Assembly (NCBI GenBank): GCA_947500825.1
Contig: CANMTR010000003.1
Span: forward strand, 62,001-126,000
Reading direction: 5' to 3'
DNA length: 64,000 bases
From: an uncultured Paracoccaceae bacterium
Lineage (GTDB): Bacteria > Pseudomonadota > Alphaproteobacteria > Rhodobacterales > Rhodobacteraceae
Positions within the stretch are counted from its first letter, which is position 1, and each line of letters starts with the position of its first letter. The notes under the pieces are model-generated. The model was given only the letters and a program-made list of their open reading frames with translations, had not been told where the DNA came from and searched no databases. Made by a program: the position numbers and the translations under genes. Shown one piece after another: positions 49,845 through 58,530 of the stretch.

Positions 49845-49875
49845 CGACGACATATCCAGCCGACGGAGTGCGCCC

Positions 49876-50241
49876 GTGGACGACATTCTCAGCGACTACC
49901 TGCCGATCCTGATCCTGCTGGGACTGGCGATCGCCCTCGGGCTCATCCTGATTCTGGCGGCCGCTATTCTCGCCGTGCGCCACCCGGATTCGGAAAAGGT
50001 GTCCGCCTACGAGTGCGGCTTCAACGCGTTTGACGATGCTAGGATGAAATTCGACGTCCGGTTTTACCTCGTGTCGATCCTGTTCATCATCTTCGACTTG
50101 GAGATCGCGTTCCTTTTCCCGTGGGCCACGACCTTCGCGAGCATGACGGATGTGGCGTTTTGGTCGATGATGACCTTCCTGACGGTTCTGACCGTCGGGT
50201 TCGCCTATGAATGGAAGAAAGGAGCCCTCGAATGGGAGTGA
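49876..50241 (+). CDS. nuoA: NADH-quinone oxidoreductase subunit A
   Basis: A 121-residue membrane-arm subunit with three helices. [21 protein letters not shown] carries the conserved quinone-gate cysteine loop, then [30 protein letters not shown] start at 49876 is the only one that fits the domain, with GGAG 6 bases upstream. First gene of the complex I operon; its last bases overlap nuoB by 10. Confidence 0.96.
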   Translation: MDDILSDYLPILILLGLAIALGLILILAAAILAVRHPDSEKVSAYECGFNAFDDARMKFDVRFYLVSILFIIFDLEIAFLFPWATTFASMTDVAFWSMMTFLTVLTVGFAYEWKKGALEWE

Positions 50242-50798
50242 GCGACACCAAGATGCCGCAGAGCGGCGTGTCGCCCCAAGGGGTGATGAAAGCGGGGCCG
50301 GACCGCGAGAACGCGACCCAGACGCTCAACAAGGAGCTGACCGACAAGGGTTTCCTGCTCACTAAGAGCGACGACATCATCAACTGGGCGCGAACCGGGT
50401 CGCTGCACTGGATGACTTTCGGTCTCGCGTGCTGCGCCATCGAGATGATGCATAGCTCGATGCCGCGGTACGATGCCGAGCGCTTCGGCGTGGCGCCCAG
50501 GGCCTCTCCCCGGCAATCGGACGTGATGATCGTAGCGGGGACGCTGACGAACAAGATGGCGCCGGCGCTGAGGAAAGTCTACGATCAGATGCCCGAGCCG
50601 CGCTACGTGATCTCGATGGGATCGTGCGCCAACGGCGGTGGGTATTACCATTACAGCTATTCGGTGGTGCGGGGCTGCGACCGCGTGGTTCCCGTAGACA
50701 TCTATGTGCCCGGCTGCCCGCCAACGGCAGAGGCGCTGCTCTACGGGATCATGCAGCTGCAGCGCAAGATCCGCAGGACCGGCACGATCAGCAGATAG
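50232..50798 (+). CDS. nuoB: NADH-quinone oxidoreductase subunit B
   Basis: A 188-residue subunit that binds the terminal 4Fe-4S cluster N2. Ligands are the tandem cysteines in [10 protein letters not shown], then [13 protein letters not shown] and [11 protein letters not shown]. It passes electrons to ubiquinone together with NuoD. An N-terminal tail of about 45 residues is typical of alphaproteobacteria. It starts inside the nuoA end with AAAGGAG upstream. Confidence 0.98.
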   Translation: MGVSDTKMPQSGVSPQGVMKAGPDRENATQTLNKELTDKGFLLTKSDDIINWARTGSLHWMTFGLACCAIEMMHSSMPRYDAERFGVAPRASPRQSDVMIVAGTLTNKMAPALRKVYDQMPEPRYVISMGSCANGGGYYHYSYSVVRGCDRVVPVDIYVPGCPPTAEALLYGIMQLQRKIRRTGTISR

Positions 50799-50808
50799 GA
50801 GGCCGACG

Positions 50809-51426
50809 ATGCCGGACACGGCGCTGACCGAACTGGGCGAGCACATCCGATCCGCACGCCCCGACTGCATCCTGAGCTACGAGATCGTGCGGGGCGAACT
50901 CACGCTCCACGTGGCCCTCGCGTCGATCCCGACGCTGGTGGATTTCCTGCGGTCCGACAAGACCTGCAAGTTTTCCACCCTGGTGGATTTGACGGCCGTG
51001 GACTATCCGGCGCGGGAGGCGCGGTTCGATCTCGTCTATCACCTGTTGTCCATGTACCAGAACCATCGCGTCCGCCTGAAGGCGCAGGTGCGCGAGGACG
51101 AGATGGCGCCTTCGATCACCGCGATCCATCCGTGTGCCAACTGGTTCGAACGGGAGGTGTTCGATCTGTTCGGCGTGATCTTCACCGGGCATCCTGACCT
51201 TCGGCGCCTGCTCACCGACTACGGCTTCCGCGGACACCCGTTGCGCAAGGATTTCCCCACGACGGGCTATACCGAGGTCCGTTACGACGAGGAGGCCAAG
51301 CGCGTGGTCTACGAGCCGGTCGACCTCGTGCAGGAATACCGGCAGTTCGACTTCATGAGCCCTTGGGAAGGGGCCGAATACGTGCTGCCGGGAGATGAGA
51401 AATCGAAGGAGAGCGCCGGGTCATGA
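50809..51426 (+). CDS. nuoC: NADH-quinone oxidoreductase subunit C
   Basis: A 205-residue 30-kDa subunit of the connecting arm. [13 protein letters not shown], the signature [21 protein letters not shown] and [21 protein letters not shown] are conserved. It is separate from nuoD, unlike in E. coli where they are fused. TAGGAGG lies at the start. Its stop overlaps the ATG of the following small membrane protein. Confidence 0.97.
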   Translation: MPDTALTELGEHIRSARPDCILSYEIVRGELTLHVALASIPTLVDFLRSDKTCKFSTLVDLTAVDYPAREARFDLVYHLLSMYQNHRVRLKAQVREDEMAPSITAIHPCANWFEREVFDLFGVIFTGHPDLRRLLTDYGFRGHPLRKDFPTTGYTEVRYDEEAKRVVYEPVDLVQEYRQFDFMSPWEGAEYVLPGDEKSKESAGS

Positions 51427-51638
51427 TGGGGTATCTGGGCACCGGAAACGTGGTGACCGGTTTCCTCTTCCTCGCCGTTCTCCTAGTGGTGCCGTTCTGG
51501 CGGATCCTGCCGCGTTTCGATATTCCCGCTCCCTTCGCGCTTCTGGCGATCCTGCCGGTGGGGGCTCTGATCCTTCTGTGGGTGATCGCCTTCCGCGACG
51601 GGTTCCGCGACCGGTCCGACAACCGAGAAGAGGTTTGA
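51423..51638 (+). CDS. Small two-helix membrane protein inside the nuo operon
   Basis: A 71-residue protein with two membrane helices (about residues 10-26 and 37-56) and a charged C-terminus ([14 protein letters not shown]). It starts on ATGATG overlapping the nuoC stop, and nuoD starts one base after its stop. This coupling means it is translated with complex I subunits. It is not a core subunit. Unidentified reading frames are known inside the Rhodobacter capsulatus nuo operon, and this may match one. Role unknown: accessory subunit or assembly factor. Confidence 0.82.
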   Translation: MMGYLGTGNVVTGFLFLAVLLVVPFWRILPRFDIPAPFALLAILPVGALILLWVIAFRDGFRDRSDNREEV

Positions 51639-51639
51639 G

Positions 51640-52854
51640 ATGATGGACGGAACGAACATTCAGGACGTCGAGACCGAAGAGCAGAAGATCCGCAACTTCA
51701 ACATCAACTTCGGCCCGCAACACCCTGCGGCGCACGGGGTTCTTCGGCTCGTTCTTGAATTGGACGGCGAGATCGTCGAGCGGGTCGACCCCCATATCGG
51801 GCTTCTGCACCGCGGGACCGAAAAGTTGATGGAGAGCCGCACCTACCTCCAGAATCTGCCGTATTTCGACCGGCTCGACTATGTCGGCACCATGAACCAG
51901 GAACATGCTTGGGTCCTCGCGATCGAGAAGATGACGGGTACCGAGATCCCGCGTCGCGCCTCGCTCATCCGCGTCCTCTATTGCGAGATCGGGCGGATCC
52001 TGAACCACCTTCTCAACGTCACCACCCAGGCCATGGACGTCGGTGCCCTCACGCCGCCGCTATGGGGCTTTGAGGAGCGCGAGAAGCTTATGGGTTTCTA
52101 CGAGCGGGCGAGCGGTGCGCGGCTCCATGCCTCGTATTTCCGCCCCGGGGGCGTGCATCAGGACCTGACGCCGGAATTGATCGACGACATCGAGAAATGG
52201 TGCCACGCCTTCCCTGAGCGGCTCGACGACATCGATAGCCTCATCACCGAGAACCGGATCTTCAAGCAGCGCAACGTCGACATCGGCATTGTGACCGAAG
52301 AGGATATCCAGCGCTACGCCTTCTCCGGGCCGATGGTGCGCGGGTCGGGCTTCGCGTGGGATCTGCGCCGCTCCCAACCTTACGAACTCTACGACGAGTT
52401 CGACTTCCAGATCCCGGTGGGCGTCAACGGTGACTGCTACGACCGCTATCTCGTTCGGATGGCCGAGATGCGGGAATCGATCAAGATCATGCTCCAGGCG
52501 ATCGAGAAGATCCGCGAATGCCCGGGCGACGTGCTGGTGCGCGGCAAGCTGACGCCGCCGTCGCGCCGTGACATGAAGACGTCGATGGAAGCACTGATCC
52601 ACCACTTCAAGCTCTACACCGAAGGGTTCCACGTGCCGGAAGGCGAGATCTACGCCTGCGTCGAGGCCCCCAAGGGCGAGTTCGGTGTCTACCTCGTCTC
52701 GGACGGGACCAACAAGCCGTACCGCTCCAAGATCCGGGCGCCGGGCTACCTGCACCTGCAGGCGATGGATCACCTGCTGACCGGGCACCAGTTGGCCGAC
52801 GTGTCCGCCGTGCTGGGCTCGCTCGACATCGTGTTCGGCGAGGTCGACCGCTAG
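51640..52854 (+). CDS. nuoD: NADH-quinone oxidoreductase subunit D
   Basis: A 404-residue 49-kDa subunit that shapes the quinone site. [45 protein letters not shown] and [21 protein letters not shown] are conserved. The C-terminal [13 protein letters not shown] is typical. Two ATG codons in tandem-like order (51640 and 51643) are possible. Gap of about 120 bases follows before nuoE. Confidence 0.98.
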   Translation: MMDGTNIQDVETEEQKIRNFNINFGPQHPAAHGVLRLVLELDGEIVERVDPHIGLLHRGTEKLMESRTYLQNLPYFDRLDYVGTMNQEHAWVLAIEKMTGTEIPRRASLIRVLYCEIGRILNHLLNVTTQAMDVGALTPPLWGFEEREKLMGFYERASGARLHASYFRPGGVHQDLTPELIDDIEKWCHAFPERLDDIDSLITENRIFKQRNVDIGIVTEEDIQRYAFSGPMVRGSGFAWDLRRSQPYELYDEFDFQIPVGVNGDCYDRYLVRMAEMRESIKIMLQAIEKIRECPGDVLVRGKLTPPSRRDMKTSMEALIHHFKLYTEGFHVPEGEIYACVEAPKGEFGVYLVSDGTNKPYRSKIRAPGYLHLQAMDHLLTGHQLADVSAVLGSLDIVFGEVDR

Positions 52855-52978
52855 GGATTGCCGATGGCCGCGCCCCGCCACCGGGCGGCGGCGCGGTCGA
52901 TTCCCGCCCGTCGGCCGCTTCCGTTCCCGAAGCCGATTGGATAAGGCGGGCGCCGAGACGTTTCGAGAGAGGCATGCC

Positions 52979-54304
52979 ATGCTCCGCCGCCTGCATCACG
53001 ACCAGCCAGAGAGCTTCGAATTCACCGCCGCGAACCGGGAGTGGGCCGAGGCGCAGATGTCGAAGTATCCGGAGGGGCGGCAGGCAAGCGCCGTCATCGC
53101 GCTGCTATGGCGCGCCCAGGAGCAGGAGGGGTGGCTCACGCGCCCGGCGATCGAGCACGTGGCGGGCATGCTCGACATGGCCTATATCCGAGCGCTCGAG
53201 GTCGCGACATTCTATTTCATGTTCCAGCTCCAGCCCGTGGGGTCGGTCGCGCATGTGCAGGTCTGCGGTACCACGTCGTGCATGATCTGCGGCGCCGAGG
53301 ACCTGATCGGTGTCTGCAAGGAGAAGATCTCCGCCAGGCCGCACCAGGTCTCCCATGACGGCAAGTTCAGTTGGGAGGAGGTCGAGTGCCTCGGAGCCTG
53401 CTCCAACGCGCCCATGGCGCAGATCGGCAAAGACTACTACGAGGACCTGACGGCCGAGAGTTTCGCCGGGCTCCTCGACGACATGGCCGCGGGGAAGGTG
53501 CCGCAGCCCGGCTCTCAGACCGGACGGTTCAGTTCTGAGCCATCGGATGGCAAGACCGTGCTGCTGAAGGACCGGGTCAACGATCACAACGCCTCGGTGG
53601 ATCTGGCGCTCGAGCTCGAAGACACCCTGAAGCGCATCGACGGGACCGAGCTTCCCATCCGTGTGCCCTGGAACCCGGTGAAGGATTCGGCCGCGCGCGT
53701 GCCGCCGCCGGTGAACGACGACCTGCTGCCGCCCACGGGCGCCGACGATAGCCCGACGCCCGGAGCCAAGCCCGCCGAGAATACCCCGGTGAGCGAGGGC
53801 GGTGTCACCAAGCAGGAAGCCGAACTCGACGACAAGGGCCGTCCCGACGAGGGCGATGTGGCCTCGACGGAGGCCGACGACCAGTCGACGCCGATGTCCG
53901 ACCGTATGGAGCCGGCGGGCGGCACCCATGCCGCCTCGTCCGGCGAGGGTCGCGAGGGTTCGACCCATGACGGCGACGGACCGCTCGAAGGTTCGGGTGG
54001 AACCGAGCCGGCGGAGGATGCCGGAGCCGACGTGGCCGAAGGCGACGAGCGTCGCCCCGAGACACTGGACGCCCCGCGCGGCGGCGAGGGAGACGACCTG
54101 CAACAGATTCGCGGCATCGGCCCCAAGATCGCCGAGGCCCTTACGGCGATGGGCATCCACCATTTCGACCAGGTCGCTGGCTGGAGCCCGGAGGAAGTGG
54201 CGTGGGTTGATCGCAACCTCGATGGGGTCAGGGGTCGCGTGATCCGCGACGATTGGGTCGGGCAGGCGAAATCCCTGTTAACGGGTGGGAAGACAACCGG
54301 CTGA
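52979..54304 (+). CDS. nuoE: NADH-quinone oxidoreductase subunit E with long linker and C-terminal H3TH domain
   Basis: A 441-residue protein, about twice the length of ordinary NuoE. Residues 1 to about 190 are the 24-kDa subunit with the 2Fe-2S (N1a) ligands in [12 protein letters not shown] and [12 protein letters not shown]. Residues about 215-370 are disordered and acidic (Pro, Ala, Gly, Glu, Asp). Residues 372-434 form a helix-hairpin-helix/H3TH domain ([17 protein letters not shown], then [19 protein letters not shown]). That domain is shared with the next gene, with about 35 of 62 residues identical by eye. Such tails occur on alphaproteobacterial NuoE; their job is unknown, either DNA/RNA binding or protein docking. 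Confidence 0.93.
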   Translation: MLRRLHHDQPESFEFTAANREWAEAQMSKYPEGRQASAVIALLWRAQEQEGWLTRPAIEHVAGMLDMAYIRALEVATFYFMFQLQPVGSVAHVQVCGTTSCMICGAEDLIGVCKEKISARPHQVSHDGKFSWEEVECLGACSNAPMAQIGKDYYEDLTAESFAGLLDDMAAGKVPQPGSQTGRFSSEPSDGKTVLLKDRVNDHNASVDLALELEDTLKRIDGTELPIRVPWNPVKDSAARVPPPVNDDLLPPTGADDSPTPGAKPAENTPVSEGGVTKQEAELDDKGRPDEGDVASTEADDQSTPMSDRMEPAGGTHAASSGEGREGSTHDGDGPLEGSGGTEPAEDAGADVAEGDERRPETLDAPRGGEGDDLQQIRGIGPKIAEALTAMGIHHFDQVAGWSPEEVAWVDRNLDGVRGRVIRDDWVGQAKSLLTGGKTTG

Positions 54305-54341
54305 TCCCGCGCTAGCTTGTCTTCGAGGGGCGAAGGAGAAC

Positions 54342-55424
54342 ATGCCTCGCGGAACAGGGATGGACGCTATGACCAAGCAAACTCCAAGCTCGCTTCTTCT
54401 CGTGGCCACGATCGCCGGGGGCGTCGGCTTCGTGGCGTTCGTCGCGCTGATGGTGGTCGGGGGCTACACGGTGTCGCCCGCGGCATTTCTGGCGGGACTT
54501 GTGGCCCTCGGAGTTGCGATCTTCCTGTTTCAGGGCTTCCACAAGGCCAGCCCGGCGGACGTGCCCAATCTCAAGGCTGCGGACCGTTCTGCCATGGGCG
54601 ATGTGACCCGCGAGGCCGGGTCCCTAGGCCGGGAGCCGGGGACCGCAGGTGTCGAACCCGGATCGGCCGGGATGGGGCCCACGGGGCCCGCCGGCACACC
54701 GACCATCGACCGTCCGATCGGGCCCGACGCCACGGGCAATGCAGCGGGAGGCGCTCCGCGTGCAAGCGAGGGCGGCATGCCCGACCCGGCGGCCGGGAGC
54801 GTGACGGCCAAGGAGCCCGATCAGGGACTGGCAGCTATGCCCGCCGAGTCGAAGACGCGGGACTCGGAAACCGGGAACGAATCCGGCGCGACGGAGGAGA
54901 AGACGTCCAAGGCCGGGGCGTCCGACACTGGCACCGCGGAGACCGAACGGTCCGCTGAAACCGTCCCGGAGACGAAGGCGCCGGACATCGATAGCGCAAA
55001 GACGACTGAGTCGGCCGAGCCGGAAATGGCGGACGCGCCGAAATGGTCCTCGTCCCAGCTCTCCGGGAGCGAGGAGTTGTCGAAACGCACGGGAACCTGG
55101 CGTTACGAGGGCGAAAGAGCGGCGAGTACGTCGGAGCCCAAGGGGGCTTCGGACGGCGCGCAGGTCGAGATCGGGACGGAGCCGGATCTGCTGACCGAGC
55201 CGCGCGAAGGTGGTGGAGACGACTTGAAGCGGATCAGCGGTATCGGCCCGAAGCTCGAATCCCTGCTCCACGGGATCGGGATCTTTCATCTAGACCAGAT
55301 CGCCGGGTGGAGTGACCAGCAGGTGACGTGGGTCGACGAGCGGCTCGAAGGTTTCAAGGGCCGCGTGCGCCGCGACGAGTGGGTGCGCCAGGCCGGCGAG
55401 CTCTCGGCGAGCGACCGGGAATGA
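54342..55424 (+). CDS. Membrane-anchored H3TH-domain protein between nuoE and nuoF
   Basis: A 360-residue protein. Two membrane helices lie near the N-terminus (about 16-40 and 45-65). A disordered, Ala/Gly/Glu/Thr-rich linker covers about 75-285, and an H3TH domain covers 293-354 (DDLKRISGIGPKLESLL, LDQIAGWSDQQVTWVDERL). The domain closely resembles the NuoE tail. ATG 54342 is chosen because GGAG stands before it; MDAMTKQ and MTKQ starts downstream are possible. It is 37 bases after nuoE and not a known complex I subunit. It could tether or recruit complex I components, or bind nucleic acid at the membrane; both are inference. Confidence 0.85.
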   Translation: MPRGTGMDAMTKQTPSSLLLVATIAGGVGFVAFVALMVVGGYTVSPAAFLAGLVALGVAIFLFQGFHKASPADVPNLKAADRSAMGDVTREAGSLGREPGTAGVEPGSAGMGPTGPAGTPTIDRPIGPDATGNAAGGAPRASEGGMPDPAAGSVTAKEPDQGLAAMPAESKTRDSETGNESGATEEKTSKAGASDTGTAETERSAETVPETKAPDIDSAKTTESAEPEMADAPKWSSSQLSGSEELSKRTGTWRYEGERAASTSEPKGASDGAQVEIGTEPDLLTEPREGGGDDLKRISGIGPKLESLLHGIGIFHLDQIAGWSDQQVTWVDERLEGFKGRVRRDEWVRQAGELSASDRE

Positions 55425-55442
55425 GCGGGCCCCATCCGAACC

Positions 55443-55664
55443 ATGTCTGACGACGAGTTCCAGACGGCTCGGCAAGCCCGGACCATCGGTGTCGTAATCG
55501 CGATGACGATGATCCTCTGGATGGGCGCGCAACTCTTCGGAGCATCGCTCGGACTGCCACCCCGGCTCGTTTTCGTTTTCGACGCGGCGGCACTCGTCGT
55601 CTTCGCCTGGGCACTGGTCGCGACATTTCGCATCTGGCAAAAGCGGCGCGATCGGCGCAAGTAA
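55443..55664 (+). CDS. DUF5337-like small membrane protein in the nuo operon
   Basis: A 73-residue protein with two membrane helices ([20 protein letters not shown] and [20 protein letters not shown]) joined by a short loop, and a basic end ([11 protein letters not shown]). It resembles the DUF5337 family found beside nuoE/nuoF in Rhodobacteraceae. Positive C-terminal charges suggest both ends face the cytoplasm. It starts 18 bases after the H3TH gene. Function unknown; co-expression with complex I suggests an accessory or assembly role. Confidence 0.8.
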   Translation: MSDDEFQTARQARTIGVVIAMTMILWMGAQLFGASLGLPPRLVFVFDAAALVVFAWALVATFRIWQKRRDRRK

Positions 55665-55689
55665 GGCACATCCCGACAGAGGCAGCGAC

Positions 55690-56973
55690 ATGCTCGACGA
55701 CAAGGACCGCATCTTTACGAACCTCTATGGCATGGGCGACCGTAGCCTCGCGGGTGCGAAGGCGCGGGGGCACTGGGACGGCACGGCCGACATCGTGAAG
55801 AAGGGCAAGGACTGGATCGTCCAGGAAATGAAGGATTCCGGGCTGCGCGGACGCGGCGGCGCGGGCTTTCCCACGGGCATGAAATGGTCGTTCATGCCCA
55901 AGGAGTCCGATGGGCGGCCCCATTACCTGATCGTGAACGCCGACGAATCCGAGCCGGGGACCTGCAAGGACCGGGAGATCATGCGCCACGATCCCCATAC
56001 GCTGATCGAGGGGTGCCTAATCGCGTCCTTCGCGATGGGGGCCCATGCAAGCTACATCTATATCCGTGGCGAATATATCCGCGAGCGAGAAGCTCTGCAG
56101 ATGGCGATCAACGAGGCCTATGACGACGGGCTCCTCGGCAAGAACGCCGCCGGGTCGGGCTGGGACTTCGACCTCTATCTCGCGCACGGGGCGGGAGCCT
56201 ATATCTGCGGCGAGGAAACGGCACTCATAGAGAGCCTCGAAGGCAAGAAGGGGATGCCGCGGCTGAAGCCGCCGTTCCCGGCCGGGGCGGGCCTCTATGG
56301 GTGTCCTTCCACGGTCAACAACGTGGAATCCATTGCCGTCGTCCCGACGATCCTGCGCCGGGGTGCTTCGTGGTTCTCGTCCTTCGGCCGGGAGAACAAC
56401 GCTGGGACCAAGATCTTCGCGATCTCGGGGCACGTGAACAAGCCCTGCGTGGTCGAGGAGGCGATGTCGATTTCCTTCGAGGAGCTGATCGAGACCCATT
56501 GCGGCGGCATTCGCGGAGGCTGGGACAACCTGAAGGCCGTGGTGCCCGGAGGGTCGTCGGTTCCGTTGCTGCCCGGATCGACCATGAAGGGTGCGATCAT
56601 GGATTTCGACTGGCTCAAGGAAAACAAGTCCGGTCTCGGCACCGCGGCGGTCATCGTGATGGACCAGTCGGTGGACATCATCAAGGCGATCTGGCGTTTC
56701 TCGGCCTTCTACAAGCACGAGAGCTGCGGCCAGTGCACACCCTGCCGGGAGGGCTCGGGCTGGATGATGCGCGTGATGGAGAGGCTGGTGCGCGGGGAGG
56801 CGGATGTCGAAGAGATCGACATGCTGCTCGACGTCACCAAGCAGGTCGAGGGGCACACGATCTGCGCGCTCGGCGACGCCGCCGCCTGGCCGATCCAGGG
56901 CCTGATCCGGCATTTCCGAGGCGAGATCGAGGATCGCATCCGTCACAAGCGCACGCCCGTCGCTGCGGAGTGA
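55690..56973 (+). CDS. nuoF: NADH-quinone oxidoreductase subunit F
   Basis: A 427-residue subunit that binds NADH, FMN and cluster N3. [19 protein letters not shown] is the NADH/FMN motif, and [20 protein letters not shown] is also conserved. [15 protein letters not shown] plus the later THICALGD-type segment ([12 protein letters not shown]) supply the four cysteines of N3. It pairs with NuoE to take electrons from NADH. The following gap holds a small lipoprotein gene. Confidence 0.98.
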   Translation: MLDDKDRIFTNLYGMGDRSLAGAKARGHWDGTADIVKKGKDWIVQEMKDSGLRGRGGAGFPTGMKWSFMPKESDGRPHYLIVNADESEPGTCKDREIMRHDPHTLIEGCLIASFAMGAHASYIYIRGEYIREREALQMAINEAYDDGLLGKNAAGSGWDFDLYLAHGAGAYICGEETALIESLEGKKGMPRLKPPFPAGAGLYGCPSTVNNVESIAVVPTILRRGASWFSSFGRENNAGTKIFAISGHVNKPCVVEEAMSISFEELIETHCGGIRGGWDNLKAVVPGGSSVPLLPGSTMKGAIMDFDWLKENKSGLGTAAVIVMDQSVDIIKAIWRFSAFYKHESCGQCTPCREGSGWMMRVMERLVRGEADVEEIDMLLDVTKQVEGHTICALGDAAAWPIQGLIRHFRGEIEDRIRHKRTPVAAE

Positions 56974-57088
56974 CACCAGCCAAGTCGCCGGTTCCACGCA
57001 CGAATTGCGGAGCCGGGCGGTCTTGTGTATCGGATGCAAAGGGCTGGTCTCGTTCCGCGCCCAGTGTCGTCGATTCCGGAGGTGGTCC

Positions 57089-57448
57089 GTGCCACGCCTG
57101 ATCCTGCCGCTTCTTCTCGGTCTGATACTCGCAGGGTGCGAGCGTTTGCCCTCCCTTCCCGGATCGGGCCTGTTCGTCCGCGACCGTCCTGCCCAGGCGC
57201 TGCCATTTCGCGCCTCTCTCGTCTCGCAGGACGGGTCGGACCGGTTTCGCGTGGCGGTGGAGGACAACGGGGCGCCGCTGTCGGCCACGCGCGAATCCGT
57301 CCGCTTTCCGGCGACCCGTTACTGCCTGCGCCACGCCGGATCGAGCCAGGTCGACTGGGAGGCGGCGCCGGGTGCCCCGGATGCCTGGGCTGCCGGACGA
57401 GACCCGGCGGGGCTGTCGGTATATTCGGGTCGGTGCACGGGGCGGTGA
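57089..57448 (+). CDS. Small lipoprotein within the nuo operon
   Basis: A 119-residue protein with a lipoprotein signal: basic start, hydrophobic LILPLLLGLI and the lipobox LAGC (Cys19). The mature part has RDRPAQALPFRASLVSQDG, FRVAVEDNGAPLSATRESVRF and two further cysteines (RYCLRH, SGRCTG) that could form a disulfide. The GTG start at 57089 is set by a GGAGG ribosome site 8 bases upstream. No known family recognised. It is in the nuo transcript between nuoF and nuoG but exported, so it cannot belong to the matrix arm. Confidence 0.75.
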   Translation: MPRLILPLLLGLILAGCERLPSLPGSGLFVRDRPAQALPFRASLVSQDGSDRFRVAVEDNGAPLSATRESVRFPATRYCLRHAGSSQVDWEAAPGAPDAWAAGRDPAGLSVYSGRCTGR

Positions 57449-57593
57449 TGTGTCGGACCGATCGGTCCAATTGTCGGCATTCTTCGCGACCGCGGGACGC
57501 CGTCTGACTTGTCCGGCGGCGGGCAGGGCACATATATCCAGAAGCGGAATTACGCGGGTTGATGCCCTGCACATCGCTGTCCGGAGATCATTC

Positions 57594-58004
57594 ATGAAAC
57601 CGACATTTCTTGGGGCCGTGGTCGCCTTCTCCTTTTTCGGGATCGCCGGAGCCAGTGCCGCCCAGACCCCGCTCCACGAAGACCCGACGGTCCGGCAGGG
57701 TTTCTACGCGATTGGCCTCGCAGACGAGGTACGGCGCAATTGCCCGCAGATTTCGCCGAGGCTCGTACGCGCGTATTCCTTTCTCAAATCCCTCCAGTCC
57801 TATGCCAGGGACGCGGGCTATTCCGAGGCCGACATCGAGGCATTGAGAGAAAACGATTCCGAGAGGGATGCGCTCGAGGCCGAGATCGAGGCGGATCTGC
57901 GTGCTCGGGGTGCCCAGGCGGGCAATGCCGCAGGATACTGCAAGGTGGGCCGCGAGGAAATCGCCCGTGGCACGCAGGCCGGACGACTCCTGAAAGGAAA
58001 CTGA
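57594..58004 (+). CDS. DUF5333-like exported protein within the nuo operon
   Basis: A 136-residue exported protein. Signal peptide is about residues 1-22 (LGAVVAFSFFGIAGASA, then AQ). The mature part is mostly helical, with LADEVRRNCPQISPRLVRAYSFLKSL, a YSEADIEAL helix and NAAGYCKVGREEIARGTQAGRLL; its two cysteines may pair. This pattern matches DUF5333, a Rhodobacteraceae family found in nuo operons. It lies 145 bases after the lipoprotein gene and overlaps the next start by one base. Confidence 0.82.
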   Translation: MKPTFLGAVVAFSFFGIAGASAAQTPLHEDPTVRQGFYAIGLADEVRRNCPQISPRLVRAYSFLKSLQSYARDAGYSEADIEALRENDSERDALEAEIEADLRARGAQAGNAAGYCKVGREEIARGTQAGRLLKGN

Positions 58005-58411
58005 TGCGACCGCTTATCGCCCTTCTGATCGCTTTCGCCCCGACGACGCTCTTTGCTGCCGGGGCGCCAGTATCCTCTCCTCCCGGGTCCCTGTCCTCGG
58101 TCGAGGTGCCTTGCTATCCCGAGGGCGTGTTCCGTCTTTGCCCGGTACCGGACGTGGATGTCCACGCGCCGGGCTACCTGCCGCGGACGACCCCCACCCA
58201 GGCGCGACTCTATCCCACCCGGGAGGGATTCGTGGTGCTCGTCAGCCCGAATGCGGCGCCATACGAGGCGGCGGTGCGCGATGCAGCCCGGGCCGCGGTG
58301 GCCTATTGCGGCACCACCCAGGGCGAGCGGGTCGCGGCACGGATCGACGGACGCGCGCGCTATGCCGAAGAGGATCTCGAAAGCTGGCGCTTCTCGGGCG
58401 AGTGCGAGTAG
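58004..58411 (+). CDS. Exported hypothetical protein within the nuo operon
   Basis: A 135-residue exported protein with a signal peptide (RPLIALLIAFAPTTLFAAG). The mature part contains VEVPCYPEGVFRLCPVPDVD, FVVLVSPNAAPYEAAVRDAAR, ALAYCGTTQG-like AVAYCGTTQGERVAARID and FSGECE; four cysteines could form two disulfides. Its ATG overlaps the stop of the DUF5333-like gene (TGATG), so the two are translationally coupled. No family recognised. Confidence 0.78.
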   Translation: MRPLIALLIAFAPTTLFAAGAPVSSPPGSLSSVEVPCYPEGVFRLCPVPDVDVHAPGYLPRTTPTQARLYPTREGFVVLVSPNAAPYEAAVRDAARAAVAYCGTTQGERVAARIDGRARYAEEDLESWRFSGECE

Positions 58412-58530
58412 AGCGCGACAAATCGGTAAGCCGCCCCAAGTTGCGGTTTTCGCCCGGCACGATCCATATTAAGTGACTGGCGAGCCTCGCGCGGGGGCGC
58501 GCCCGCCACCGACAGCATGGAGACGACGCC

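Noticed and set aside
52864-52944. Tiny 26-residue ORF ([14 protein letters not shown]...) between nuoD and nuoE
   Set aside because: Arg/Pro-rich, no ribosome site and typical of random GC-rich DNA. No domain or membrane segment.
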